A DNA stretch of 64,000 nucleotides. Source: Streptomyces termitum (GTDB lineage: Bacteria > Actinomycetota > Actinomycetes > Streptomycetales > Streptomycetaceae). The notes under the pieces were generated by a model. It was not told the origin of the DNA, ran no database searches, and was given only the letters and a program-made list of their open reading frames with translations. Shown in pieces: positions 30,317 through 39,276 of the stretch. Every line of letters starts with the position of its first letter. The first letter of the stretch is position 1. The translations under genes and the position numbers were made by a program. Location of the stretch: positions 377,150-441,149 of the forward strand of contig NZ_BMUL01000002.1 in NCBI RefSeq assembly GCF_014650175.1. The letters run 5' to 3'.

Positions 30317-32530
30317 ATGACCAGCACCGCCCCCGGCACCACCGTCACCGAGCTGACCATCGGCGGGATGACCTGCGCCTCCTGCGCGGCCCGCGTCGAG
30401 AAGAAGCTCAACCGGATGGACGGCGTCACCGCCACCGTCAACTACGCCACCGAGAAGGCCCGCGTCGAGCACGCCCCCGGCGTCGCCGTCGACGACCTGA
30501 TCGCCACCGTGGTGAAGACCGGCTACACCGCCGAACCCCCCGCCCCGCCCGAGCCGGAGGCCCCCGGCCGGGACGCCGACCCGGAACTGACCGCCCTGCG
30601 CCGCCGGCTGCTCGTCTCCGCCGTCCTCGCCGCGCCCGTCGTCCTGCTCGCCATGGTCCCGGCCCTCCAGTTCGACAACTGGCAGTGGCTCTCCCTCACC
30701 CTCGCCTCCCCCGTCGTCGTCTGGGGCGGGCTGCCCTTCCACCGGGCCGCCTGGACCAACCTCCGGCACGGCGCCGCCACCATGGACACCCTCGTCTCGG
30801 TCGGCACCCTCGCCGCCTACGGCTGGTCGCTGTGGGCCCTCTTCCTCGGCGACGCCGGCACGCCCGGCATGCGGCACGGCTTCGACCTCACCGCGGACCG
30901 CGCCGACGGCTCCTCCGCGATCTACCTGGAGGTCGCCGCCGGGGTCGTCACCTTCCTCCTCCTCGGCCGCTACCTGGAGGCCCGCGCCAAGCGGCGGGCC
31001 GGGGCCGCGCTGCGCGCCCTGCTGGACCTCGGCGCCAAGGAGGTGAGCGTGGTGCGCGGCGGGACCGAGACCCGGGTGCCGGTGGACTCCCTGCGCGCCG
31101 GCGAGCTGTTCACGGTCCGCCCCGGGGAGAAGATCGCCACCGACGGCACCGTCACCGAGGGCTCCTCCGCCGTCGACGCCTCGATGCTCACCGGTGAGTC
31201 CCTGCCCGTCGACGTCGCCCCCGGCGACCCGGTCACCGGCGGCTGCCTCAACGTCTCGGGGCGGCTCACCGTGCGCGCCACCCGGGTCGGCGCCGAAACC
31301 CGGCTCGCCCGCATGGCCGAACTCGTCGAGCGGGCGCAGAGCGGCAAGGCCGAGGTGCAGCGGCTCGCCGACCAGGTCTCCGCCGTCTTCGTCCCGGTCG
31401 TCCTGGTCCTCGCCCTCGCCACCCTCGGCTTCTGGCTGGGCGCCGGCGCGGGCGCGACCGCCGCCTTCACCGCCGCGGTCGCCGTCCTGATCATCGCCTG
31501 CCCCTGCGCGCTTGGCCTGGCCACCCCGACGGCGCTGCTCGTCGGCACCGGGCGCGGCGCCCAGCTCGGCATCCTCATCAAGGGCCCCGAGGTCCTGGAG
31601 TCCACCCGGCGGATCGACACCGTCGTCCTCGACAAGACCGGCACCGTCACCACCGGCCGGATGGCCCTCACCGGCGTCCACCCGGCCCCCGGCACCGGCC
31701 CGGACGAGCTGCTGCGGCTCGCCGGGGGCCTGGAGCACCCCTCCGAGCACCCGGTGGCCCGGGCGGTGGCCGCGGGCGCCGCCGAGCGGCTCGGCGTCCC
31801 CGTCGACGCCCTGCCGGTCCCCAAGACCTTCGAGAACGTCCCCGGGCTCGGCGTGCGCGGCTCCGTGGACGGCCGGCTCGCGCTGGCAGGCCGGGCCGCC
31901 CTGCTGGCCGCCGAGGACGTCGAGGTGCCCGCCGGGACGGCGCCGGGGGCCGTGCTGGTCGCCTGGGACGGCGTCTTCCGCGGCTCCCTCACCGTCGCCG
32001 ACGCGGTCAAGGACACCAGCGCCGAGGCGGTCGCCCGGCTGCGCGCCCTGGGGCTGCGGCCGGTGCTCCTGACCGGGGACCACCGGGCCGTCGCCGAGGC
32101 GGTCGCCGCCGAGGTCGGCATCGACGAGGTGATCGCCGGGGTGCTGCCGGAGGAGAAGGCTGCGGTGGTCCGGCGGCTGCGGGAGGAGGGCCGTACGGTC
32201 GCGATGGTCGGCGACGGGGTCAACGACGCCGCCGCGCTCGCCACCGCCGACCTGGGCCTGGCGATGGGCACCGGCACGGACGCGGCGATCGAGGCGGGCG
32301 ACCTGACCCTGGTCCGGGGCGACCTGCGGACGGCCGCCGACGCGATCCGGCTCTCCCGGCGCACCCTGGGCACCATCAAGGGCAATCTGGCGTGGGCCTT
32401 CGGCTACAACGTCGCCGCCCTGCCACTCGCCGCCGCCGGACTGCTCAATCCGATGATCGCGGGCCTGACCATGGCGTTCTCGTCCGTGTTCGTGGTGACG
32501 AACAGCCTGCGACTGCGGCGGTTCCGTTGA
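30317..32530 (+). CDS. copA: Copper-exporting P1B-type ATPase
   Basis: 737 residues. One N-terminal HMA domain (GMTCASC, residues 17-23), eight helices, the ion-binding CPC in IIACPCALGLATPTALLV near 394, phosphorylation site DKTGT near 438, the SEHPVARAV histidine motif near 485 and GDGVNDAAAL near 632. This set defines Cu(I) export pumps of the plasma membrane. The ATG at 30317 is chosen because an in-frame GTG at 30278 falls in the loop of the intercistronic hairpin and lacks a ribosome site. Copper-responsive through the upstream operator. Confidence 0.96.
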   Translation: MTSTAPGTTVTELTIGGMTCASCAARVEKKLNRMDGVTATVNYATEKARVEHAPGVAVDDLIATVVKTGYTAEPPAPPEPEAPGRDADPELTALRRRLLVSAVLAAPVVLLAMVPALQFDNWQWLSLTLASPVVVWGGLPFHRAAWTNLRHGAATMDTLVSVGTLAAYGWSLWALFLGDAGTPGMRHGFDLTADRADGSSAIYLEVAAGVVTFLLLGRYLEARAKRRAGAALRALLDLGAKEVSVVRGGTETRVPVDSLRAGELFTVRPGEKIATDGTVTEGSSAVDASMLTGESLPVDVAPGDPVTGGCLNVSGRLTVRATRVGAETRLARMAELVERAQSGKAEVQRLADQVSAVFVPVVLVLALATLGFWLGAGAGATAAFTAAVAVLIIACPCALGLATPTALLVGTGRGAQLGILIKGPEVLESTRRIDTVVLDKTGTVTTGRMALTGVHPAPGTGPDELLRLAGGLEHPSEHPVARAVAAGAAERLGVPVDALPVPKTFENVPGLGVRGSVDGRLALAGRAALLAAEDVEVPAGTAPGAVLVAWDGVFRGSLTVADAVKDTSAEAVARLRALGLRPVLLTGDHRAVAEAVAAEVGIDEVIAGVLPEEKAAVVRRLREEGRTVAMVGDGVNDAAALATADLGLAMGTGTDAAIEAGDLTLVRGDLRTAADAIRLSRRTLGTIKGNLAWAFGYNVAALPLAAAGLLNPMIAGLTMAFSSVFVVTNSLRLRRFR

Positions 32531-32621
32531 TTTCACCTACACGTGACGCACAAGTCCTTCACAAAGAGACCTAGATCACAGATATTGAGGGGTAACCATC
32601 TGGGCTGTTCGCGAGTCTAAG

Positions 32622-32866
32622 TGGGCGATGCCAGAACGTCTTGGGGGACGTTCGCTCGGGATGTCTTGGGGGACGTCCCGAACGGCAAGCGCGGCCGGGG
32701 CACGTGCAGCGGGGAGCTTTGAGCGGCCCTCCCGTACGTACCCCGGCAGACCGCGCACCGGACGCCCGGCCCGGATCCCGTGGGGGGAATCCGCACCGGG
32801 GATATGGGAAGCGCCCCGCTCGCCGACCCGTGGGGGGATCGGAGAGCGGGGCGCTTCTTCTTTTTT
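32622..32866 (+). ncRNA. Candidate small RNA with four G-run hairpins
   Basis: The 377-base gap after copA (32531-32907) begins with an AT-rich promoter-like stretch (ctagatcacagatattgagg, then TCTAAG at 32616). Four stem-loops then follow on plus: GAACGTC-ttgggg-GACGTTC (32634-32653), CGGGATGTC-ttgggg-GACGTCCCG (32657-32680, one G-T pair), CGGAT-cccgtgggggga-ATCCG (32772-32793), and a 14-bp stem at 32808-32857 whose 22-base loop again holds cccgtgggggga. A T-tract follows the last one. The frames that cross it lack codon bias or a family match. I infer a structured transcript of about 245 nt; start and strand need RNA data. On the opposite strand the last two loops would present six C each, as in 6C RNA, but the T-tract argues for plus. 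Confidence 0.5.
32808..32866 (+). terminator. Intrinsic terminator with T-tract
   Basis: A 14-bp perfect stem (32808-32821 with 32844-32857) is followed by TTCTTTTTT. This classical Rho-independent form is rare in streptomycetes. It ends plus-strand transcription, either the proposed RNA or read-through from copA, before the convergent citrate synthase gene. Confidence 0.8.
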
Positions 32867-32885
32867 CCGCGTCCGGGCGGTGCCC

Positions 32886-32908
32886 AGCCGGTCTGTGCGG
32901 GACCGGCT
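32886..32908 (-). terminator. Short hairpin after citrate synthase
   Basis: AGCCGGTC and GACCGGCT, 8 bp with a seven-base loop, directly abut the citrate synthase stop codon. It is likely the minus-strand terminator of that gene. Confidence 0.45.
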
Positions 32909-34197
32909 CAGCGGGCCTCGACGGGCACGAAGTCGCGCAGGACCTCGCCCGTGTAGATCTGGCGCGGGCGGCCGATGCGGGAACCCGGCTCCTTGATCAT
33001 CTCGTGCCACTGGGCGATCCAGCCCGGCAGGCGGCCGAGGGCGAAGAGGACCGTGAACATCTCGGTCGGGAAGCCCATCGCGCGGTAGATGAGACCCGTG
33101 TAGAAGTCCACGTTCGGGTAGAGGTTGCGCGAGACGAAGTACTCGTCGGAGAGCGCGTGCTCCTCCAGCTTGAGCGCGATGTCGAGCAGCGCGTCGTCCT
33201 TGCCGAGGGCCGAGAGGACGTCGTGCGCCGCCGCCTTGATGATCTTGGCGCGCGGGTCGAAGGACTTGTACACCCGGTGGCCGAAGCCCATCAGGCGGAC
33301 GCCGTCCTCCTTGTTCTTCACCTTGCGGATGAAGGAGTCGACGTCGCCGCCGTTGGCCTGGATGCCCTCCAGCATCTCCAGGACGGACTGGTTGGCGCCG
33401 CCGTGCAGGGGGCCCCACAGCGCGGAGATGCCGGCCGAGATCGAGGCGAACATGTTCGCCTGCGAGGAGCCGACCAGGCGCACGGTGGAGGTCGAACAGT
33501 TCTGCTCGTGGTCCGCGTGCAGGATGAGCAGCTTGTCCAGCGCCGAGACGACGACCGGGTCGAGGTCGTACTCCTGGGCCGGGACGGAGAACGTCATCCG
33601 CAGGAAGTTCTCGACGTAGCCGAGGTCGTTGCGCGGGTAGACGAACGGGTGGCCGATCGACTTCTTGTACGCGTACGCCGCGATCGTCGGCAGCTTGGCG
33701 AGCAGCCGGATCGTCGACAGGTGGCGCTGCGTCTCGTCGAACGGGTTGTGGCTGTCCTGGTAGAAGGTGGACAGCGCGGACACCACGGAGGACAGCATCG
33801 CCATCGGGTGGGCGTCCCGCGGGAAGCCGCGGAAGAAGTTCTTGACGTCCTCGTGGACCAGCGTGTGCTGGGTGATCTCGTTCTTGAAGGTCGACAGCTC
33901 GTCGACCTTCGGAAGCTCGCCGTTGATCAGCAGGTACGCCACCTCAAGGAAGGTGGAGCGCTCGGCCAGCTGCTCGATGGGGTAGCCGCGGTACCGCAGG
34001 ATCCCCTGCTCGCCATCGAGGTAGGTGATCGCGGATTTATAGGCGGCGGTGTTGCCGTAGCCGCTGTCCAGGGTGACCAGCCCGGTCTGGGCTCGCAGCT
34101 TCCCGATGTCGAAGCCCTGGTCGCCGACGGTGCTCTCGACCACCGGGTAGGTGTATTCGCCGCCCGCGTGCCGCAGTACTACAGAGTTGTCGCTCAC
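32908..34197 (-). CDS. gltA: Citrate synthase
   Basis: 429 residues, type II hexameric citrate synthase that condenses acetyl-CoA and oxaloacetate to start the TCA cycle. Seen are GPLHGGANQSVLEML near 262 (catalytic His), MGFGHRVYKSFDPRAKI near 303 (second His) and the late Asp region EMFTVLFALGRLPGWIAQW. The GTG at 34197 (VSDNSVVLRHAGGEYTYPV) has GAGGG five bases upstream and gives the usual length; an in-frame start 19 codons earlier has no ribosome site. It is monocistronic, with a 178-base upstream region. Confidence 0.95.
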   Translation of the reverse strand: MSDNSVVLRHAGGEYTYPVVESTVGDQGFDIGKLRAQTGLVTLDSGYGNTAAYKSAITYLDGEQGILRYRGYPIEQLAERSTFLEVAYLLINGELPKVDELSTFKNEITQHTLVHEDVKNFFRGFPRDAHPMAMLSSVVSALSTFYQDSHNPFDETQRHLSTIRLLAKLPTIAAYAYKKSIGHPFVYPRNDLGYVENFLRMTFSVPAQEYDLDPVVVSALDKLLILHADHEQNCSTSTVRLVGSSQANMFASISAGISALWGPLHGGANQSVLEMLEGIQANGGDVDSFIRKVKNKEDGVRLMGFGHRVYKSFDPRAKIIKAAAHDVLSALGKDDALLDIALKLEEHALSDEYFVSRNLYPNVDFYTGLIYRAMGFPTEMFTVLFALGRLPGWIAQWHEMIKEPGSRIGRPRQIYTGEVLRDFVPVEAR

Positions 34198-34362
34198 GTC
34201 ATCCCTCACCGACGTAGTGCCTCTTCTTCGAGGTGCCCTGACTGTCTCTACCATCCCTCACTTGGCTCAGGAGAGTGCACTCGGGGTCGCCATTGGGCCA
34301 ATCGGCGGCACTGAGTGCCGCCAACCTGCTCATCCTGCCCCCTTCGCCCCGGTTCCGGAAGT

Positions 34363-34386
34363 CCCTCGTGATCTTTCACACGAGGG
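34363..34386 (-). terminator. Hairpin overlapping the recD2 stop codon
   Basis: CCCTCGTG (34363-34370), loop of eight that contains the TGA stop (34378-34376 on minus), then CACGAGGG (34379-34386). A perfect 8-bp stem, weak as a terminator on its own. Confidence 0.35.
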
Positions 34387-36610
34387 CACCCTCTGTCAGC
34401 CGGTGGGCCAGTGCGGTAAAGCGCCGGCCCGCCGAGACCGTGCGCACCGCCTGGGCGATGGCCCGGCGCGACCCGACCAGGACCACGAGCTTCCGGGCCC
34501 GGGTCACGGCCGTGTAGAGAAGATTGCGCTGGAGCATCATCCACGCACTCATCGTCACCGGGATCACCACCGCCGGATACTCACTGCCCTGCGAACGGTG
34601 GATGGTGACCGCGTACGCGTGCGACAGCTCGTCCAGCTCGTCGAAGCCGTACGGCACCTCCTCGTCCTCGTCCGTGCGGACCGTCAGCCGCTGCTCCACC
34701 GGGTCCAGGGCCGTCACCACCCCGACCGTGCCGTTGAAGACCCCGTTCTCGCCCTTCTCGTAGTTGTTGCGGATCTGGGTCACCTTGTCCCCCACCCGGA
34801 AGACCCGGCCGCCGAACCGCTTCTCCGGAAGGTCCGGGCGGGCCGGGGTGATCGCCTGCTGGAGCAGGCCGTTCAGCGTGCCCGCGCCCGCCGGGCCCCG
34901 GTGCATCGGGGCGAGGACCTGCACGTCGCGGCGGGGATCGAGGCCGAACTTGGCCGGGATCCGCCGGGCCGCCACCTCGACCGCGACCCGCGCCGCGTCC
35001 TCCGTCTCCTCCTCCGCGAAGAGGAAGAAGTCCGGCAGCCCCCGGGTCCGGGGCGGGGTTCCCGCGTTGATCAGGTGCGCGTTGGTGACCACGCCCGACT
35101 CCTGGGCCTGACGGAAGATCCGGGTCAGCCGGACCGCAGGGACCGGGCTGCCGGGGGCCAGGAGGTCCCCCAGCACCTCCCCCGCCCCCACCGACGGCAA
35201 CTGGTCCACATCGCCCACCAGGAGCAGGTGCGCCCCCGGCGCCACCGCCTTCACCAGCTTGTTCGCGAGCAGCAGGTCCAGCATGGACGCCTCGTCCACC
35301 ACCACGAGATCCGCGTCGAGCGGCCGGTCCCGGTCGTAGGCCGCGTCGCCGCCCGGCTTCAGCTCCAGCAGCCGGTGCACGGTGGACGCCTCCGCGCCGG
35401 TCAGCTCCGCCAGCCGCTTCGCCGCCCGGCCGGTCGGCGCCGCGAGCACCACCTTCGCCTTCTTCGCGCGGGCCAGCTCCACCACGGACCGGACCGTGAA
35501 GGACTTGCCGCAGCCGGGCCCGCCGGTGAGCACCGCCACCTTCTCCGTCAGGGCCAGCCGCACCGCCTGCTCCTGCTCGGGCGCGAGCGTCGCCCCGGTC
35601 CGCTCCGCCAGCCAGGCCAGCGCCCGCTCCCAGGCCACGTCCCGGAAGGCCGGCATCCGGTCCTCCGGGGTGCGCAGCAGCCGCCGCAGCTGACCGGCGA
35701 GCGACAGCTCGGCCCGGTGGAAGGGGATCAGGTAGACGGCGGTGACCGGCTCCCCCTCCGGCCCCGGGACCGTCTCCCGCACCACCCCCTCCGGATCGGC
35801 GGCCAGCTCCCCCAGGCAGTCGATGACGAGCCCGGTGTCCACCTGGAGCAGCTTCACCGCGTCGGCGATCAGCCGCTCCTCGGGCAGGAAGCAGTGCCCC
35901 TGGTCGGCGGACTGGGACAGGGCGTACTGGAGGCCGGCCTTCACCCGGTCGGGGCTGTCGTGCGGGATGCCGACGGACCGCGCGATCCGGTCGGCGGTGA
36001 GGAAGCCGATGCCCCAGACGTCGGAGGCCAGCCGGTAGGGCTGGTTGCGCACCACGGAGATCGACGCGTCGCCGTACTCCTTGTAGATCCGCACGGCGAT
36101 GGAGGTGCTCACCCCCACCTCCTGGAGGAAGACCATCACCTCCTTGATCGCCTTCTGCTCCTCCCAGGCGGCGGTGATCCGCTTCGTCCGCTTCGGCCCG
36201 AGACCGGGCACCTCGACGAGGCGGCCGGGCGCCTCGTCCAGGATGTCGAGGGTCTCCAGGCCGAAGTGGGTGGTGATGCGGTCGGCGAAGACCGGCCCGA
36301 TGCCCTTGATCAGGCCGGAGCCGAGATAGCGGCGGATGCCCTGGATCGTGGCGGGCAGCACCGTCGTGTAGTTGTCGACCTGGAACTGCCGCCCGTACTG
36401 CGGGTGCGAGCCCCAGCGCCCCTCCATCCGCAGCGACTCCCCCGGCTGCGCGCCCAGCAGCGCGCCCACGACGGTGAGCAGCTCCCCGGCCCCCCGCCCG
36501 GTGTCGACCCGGGCGACCGTGTAGCCGCTCTCCTCGTTGGCGTACGTGATCCGCTCCAGGACCCCCTCGACGACGGCGGGACGGTGCGGCGGCTGGCCCT
36601 CGTTGGACAT
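34376..36610 (-). CDS. recD2: RecD2-type ATP-dependent DNA helicase
   Basis: 744 residues. The RecD2 N-terminal region has an OB-like segment and helix-hairpin-helix repeats (GLIKGIGPVFADRITTHFG, VPGLGPKRTKRI near 100-150). The superfamily 1B helicase core follows: Walker A GGPGCGKSFT near 365, DEASMLD, GDVDQLPSVG, and YAVTIHRSQGSEYPAVVIPV near 680. It unwinds 5'-3' and acts in repair without RecBC. The ATG at 36610 matches the usual start (MSNEGQPPHRPAVVEGVLER). Confidence 0.95.
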   Translation of the reverse strand: MSNEGQPPHRPAVVEGVLERITYANEESGYTVARVDTGRGAGELLTVVGALLGAQPGESLRMEGRWGSHPQYGRQFQVDNYTTVLPATIQGIRRYLGSGLIKGIGPVFADRITTHFGLETLDILDEAPGRLVEVPGLGPKRTKRITAAWEEQKAIKEVMVFLQEVGVSTSIAVRIYKEYGDASISVVRNQPYRLASDVWGIGFLTADRIARSVGIPHDSPDRVKAGLQYALSQSADQGHCFLPEERLIADAVKLLQVDTGLVIDCLGELAADPEGVVRETVPGPEGEPVTAVYLIPFHRAELSLAGQLRRLLRTPEDRMPAFRDVAWERALAWLAERTGATLAPEQEQAVRLALTEKVAVLTGGPGCGKSFTVRSVVELARAKKAKVVLAAPTGRAAKRLAELTGAEASTVHRLLELKPGGDAAYDRDRPLDADLVVVDEASMLDLLLANKLVKAVAPGAHLLLVGDVDQLPSVGAGEVLGDLLAPGSPVPAVRLTRIFRQAQESGVVTNAHLINAGTPPRTRGLPDFFLFAEEETEDAARVAVEVAARRIPAKFGLDPRRDVQVLAPMHRGPAGAGTLNGLLQQAITPARPDLPEKRFGGRVFRVGDKVTQIRNNYEKGENGVFNGTVGVVTALDPVEQRLTVRTDEDEEVPYGFDELDELSHAYAVTIHRSQGSEYPAVVIPVTMSAWMMLQRNLLYTAVTRARKLVVLVGSRRAIAQAVRTVSAGRRFTALAHRLTEGALV

Positions 36611-36722
36611 GGACCGACCGTAGCGAAGACCACCGACAGGGCGGGCGGGGTCCGTGGACGAGCACTTCCGGAAGGGGCGGTCCGGGATGCCGGGGACCGG
36701 GAGGGAACGTAGCGTTCCGGGC

Positions 36723-37196
36723 ATGAGCGAACCTCGTGATCCCCTGCGGGACGACGTGCTGGCCGAGCTCGGTGAGGAACGGCTCGGGGAGCTCGCCTCG
36801 GCCGCCGGAACCGATCCGGCGGGGGCCCGGGCCCTCGTCGGCGACTCCGTCGCGGCGCTGTCGGACGGGCTGCGGCGGGCCGCCGCCGAACCGGAGAGCG
36901 CGGGCGAGGTCCGGGCCGCCGTCGACGAGGCCGCCGAGGCCGGGCCGCCGCTCCGGGGCGTCGCGGCCTTCGGCGGCTTCGCCGCGGGGGGCCTGCTGGC
37001 GGGCGTCCTGGCCAAGGCCGCGCGCCCGGCGGCCCGCGCGGTCGCCAAGCGCACGGGCCTCCCTCCGGCCACCGCCGACCGCGCGGTGGACCTGCTGCTC
37101 CCGGTCGTGCTCGCGGTCCTCACGAAGCGCGCCGCCGCGAAGGGGAAGGGCGGCGGCCTCGGGGACCTGCTGGACGGCGACGGCGGGAAGAAGTAG
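36723..37196 (+). CDS. DUF937 family protein
   Basis: 157 residues with the DUF937 pattern: an N-terminal helical domain (LGEERLGELASAAGTDPAGA), a central Gly/Ala-rich segment and a C-terminal LLLPVVLAVLTKRAAAKGKG before a GDLLDGD end. Proteins of this family are small, Ala-rich and of unknown role. The ATG at 36723 has no ribosome site close by. Instead TAGCGT lies seven bases upstream (36710-36715), the arrangement of a leaderless promoter. Confidence 0.75.
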   Translation: MSEPRDPLRDDVLAELGEERLGELASAAGTDPAGARALVGDSVAALSDGLRRAAAEPESAGEVRAAVDEAAEAGPPLRGVAAFGGFAAGGLLAGVLAKAARPAARAVAKRTGLPPATADRAVDLLLPVVLAVLTKRAAAKGKGGGLGDLLDGDGGKK

Positions 37197-37224
37197 CTTC
37201 CTCCGTTTCGCCGCGCGGGACGGT

Positions 37225-38028
37225 TCAGACCGCCCGGTAGGCGGCCACCGTCTCCTCCAGGACCGCCGCGCCGTCCCGCGCCCACAGGGCCGCGTTGAAG
37301 AGCTCGACCTCCACCGGGCCCGTGTAGCCAGCCCGGTCCAGGAGGGCCGCCCAGGCGGGGAGGTCGATGACGCCGGTGCCGAGCTGGGCCCGGCCCTCCA
37401 GGACGCCCTCCGGGAGGGGGGTGGCCCAGTCGGCGAGCTGGAAGGAGTGGATGCGGCCCCGCGCGCCCGCGCGCTCCACCGCCGCCGGGGCGTTCTCGTC
37501 CCACCACAGGTGGTACGTGTCGACGGTGACGCCGACCTGTTCCGCCGGGTGCCGCTCGGCGATGGCCAGCGCCTGGTCCAGGGTGGAGATCACGCAGCGG
37601 TCGGAGGCGTACATCGGATGGAGGGGTTCGATGGCGAGGCGGATCCCGCGCGCGCCCGCGTAGGGGGCGAGCCGGCCGATCGCGTCGGCGACGCGCGCGC
37701 GGGCGCCGGGCAGGTCGCGGCTGCCCGGCGGCAGCCCGCCGGAGACCAGGACCAGGGTGTCGGTGCCGAGCGCCGCCGCCTCGTCGATCGCCGCGCGGTT
37801 GTCGTCCTCCCAGTCGTCGGCGGTGAAGAAGCCGCCCCGGCAGAGGGTGGTGACGGCCAGGCCCGCGTCCCGCACCAGCGCGGCCGCCGCCTCGATCCCG
37901 TACGCCCTGACGGGGTCGCGCCACAGGCCGACGCCGGGGACGCCGAGGCGGACGCAGTGCTTCACCAGCTCCGGCAGGGACAGCTGCTTCACGGTCATCT
38001 GGTTGACGCTGAGCCGGTCGGGGTTCAC
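37225..38028 (-). CDS. Sugar phosphate isomerase/epimerase (TIM-barrel)
   Basis: 267 residues of the xylose-isomerase-like AP_endonuc_2 family. Metal-binding segments are AIEPLHPMYASDRCVI near 150, VTVDTYHLWWDENA near 185 and HSFQLADW near 208, with EVELFN near 245. It is the third gene of a coupled set: its GTG (38028) overlaps the DUF993 stop. The partners (DUF993 protein, Gfo/Idh/MocA dehydrogenase) suggest an oxidised-sugar pathway in which this enzyme isomerises or epimerises an intermediate. The substrate is unknown. Confidence 0.86.
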   Translation of the reverse strand: MNPDRLSVNQMTVKQLSLPELVKHCVRLGVPGVGLWRDPVRAYGIEAAAALVRDAGLAVTTLCRGGFFTADDWEDDNRAAIDEAAALGTDTLVLVSGGLPPGSRDLPGARARVADAIGRLAPYAGARGIRLAIEPLHPMYASDRCVISTLDQALAIAERHPAEQVGVTVDTYHLWWDENAPAAVERAGARGRIHSFQLADWATPLPEGVLEGRAQLGTGVIDLPAWAALLDRAGYTGPVEVELFNAALWARDGAAVLEETVAAYRAV

Positions 38029-39182
38029 CGGGGCACTCCGTGGACGGTGAGGAGGGCGCGCATCCGGGCCTCCGCGCGGGCGGGGTCGGGGAAGAGGCCG
38101 AGGCCGTCGGCGAGTTCGTAGGCGCGGGCCAGGTGCGGGAGGGAGCGGGCGGAGTGGAGGCCGCCGACCATGGTGAAGTGCTCCTGGTGGCCGGCGAGCC
38201 AGGCGAGGAGCACCACCCCGGTCTTGTAGTAGCGGGTCGGCGGTTCGAAGAGGTGCCGGGCGAGCGGCACGGTGGGGTCGAGGAGCGCGCGGAAGCCGGC
38301 CGTGTCGCCGGTGTCCAGGACCCGCACGGCCCGCGCCGCGAGCGGGCCGAGCGGGTCGAGGACGCCGAGCAGGGCGTGGCTGAAGCCCTGTTCGTCGCCC
38401 GCGATCAGCTCCGGGTAGTGGAAGTCGTCGCCGGTGTAGCAGCGGACGCCGTCGGGGAGGCGGCGGCGGAGCGCGACCTCGCGGCCGGCGTCCAGGAGGG
38501 AGATCTTGACGCCGTCGACCTTGTCGGGGTGGGCGGCGATGACGTCGAGGAAGGTCTCGGTGGCCGCGTCGAGGTCGGCGGAGCCCCAGTACCCCTCCAG
38601 GGCCGGGTCGAACATCGGGCCGAGCCAGTGCAGGACCACCGGTTCGGCGGCCTGGCGCAGCAGGTGGCCGTAGAGGTCGAGGTAGTCCTCGGGGCCGGTC
38701 GCGGCGGCGGCGAGGGCCCGGGAGGCCATGAGGACCGGCTGCGCGCCCGCCGCCTCGACGACGGCGAGCTGCTCCTCGTAGGCGGCGCGGATCTCCGGCA
38801 GGGTGCCGGCCGCGAGCTGGTCGGTGCCGGCCCCGCAGGCGATCCGGCCGCCGACGGCCCTCGCCTCGGCGCCGGAGCGGCGGATCAGTTCGGCCGCGCC
38901 GCCCCAGTCGAGGCCCATGCCGCGCTGGGCGGTGTCCATGGCCTCCGCGACGCCGAGCCCGTGGGACCACAGGTGGTGCCGGAAGGCGAGGGTGGCGTCC
39001 CAGTCGACGGCGGCGGGCCCGTCGGGCGTGGTCCCGGCGTACGGGTCGGCGACGACGTGCGCGGCGGCGAGGACGGTACGGGAGGCGAGCGCGGCGGCGC
39101 CGGGCGCGGCGGGCGCGAGGGGTTCGGTGCGGGGGCGGTACGCGCGCGTGCCGCCCCCGGGGAGGGGCAGGCGGAGGGTCAC
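38025..39182 (-). CDS. DUF993 family protein (dihydrodipicolinate synthase-like)
   Basis: 385 residues matching the DUF993 family, which looks like a class I aldolase/DapA-type TIM barrel. Clear points are HLWSHGLGVAEAMDTAQRGM near 70, IACGAGTDQL near 113, VVLHWLGPMFDP near 180, KVDGVKISLLD near 220 (a candidate Schiff-base Lys) and CYTGDDFHYPELI near 245. It probably cleaves or rearranges a keto-sugar acid made by the dehydrogenase upstream. GTG start at 39182; the stop overlaps the isomerase start. A 94-base gap separates it from the dehydrogenase. Confidence 0.82.
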   Translation of the reverse strand: MTLRLPLPGGGTRAYRPRTEPLAPAAPGAAALASRTVLAAAHVVADPYAGTTPDGPAAVDWDATLAFRHHLWSHGLGVAEAMDTAQRGMGLDWGGAAELIRRSGAEARAVGGRIACGAGTDQLAAGTLPEIRAAYEEQLAVVEAAGAQPVLMASRALAAAATGPEDYLDLYGHLLRQAAEPVVLHWLGPMFDPALEGYWGSADLDAATETFLDVIAAHPDKVDGVKISLLDAGREVALRRRLPDGVRCYTGDDFHYPELIAGDEQGFSHALLGVLDPLGPLAARAVRVLDTGDTAGFRALLDPTVPLARHLFEPPTRYYKTGVVLLAWLAGHQEHFTMVGGLHSARSLPHLARAYELADGLGLFPDPARAEARMRALLTVHGVPR

Positions 39183-39276
39183 GGGGTCGGCTCCGGAGGG
39201 TCGAGGGGGCGGGGCGGCGAAGGCGGGGGCGGGGCGGCGGGGGCGGGCGGAATCCCGCCGCCCGCCGGAGCGGGTG

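Noticed and set aside
32770..32860. 6C RNA on the minus strand
   Set aside because: The six-C loops exist on minus, but the T-tract follows the stem on plus and no promoter was seen between citrate synthase and the stems. Kept only as a comparison.
32628..32996. 122-codon frame (MPERLGGRSLGMSWG...) across the proposed small RNA
   Set aside because: No ribosome site or family match; it runs through perfect hairpins and a terminator into the antisense of citrate synthase.
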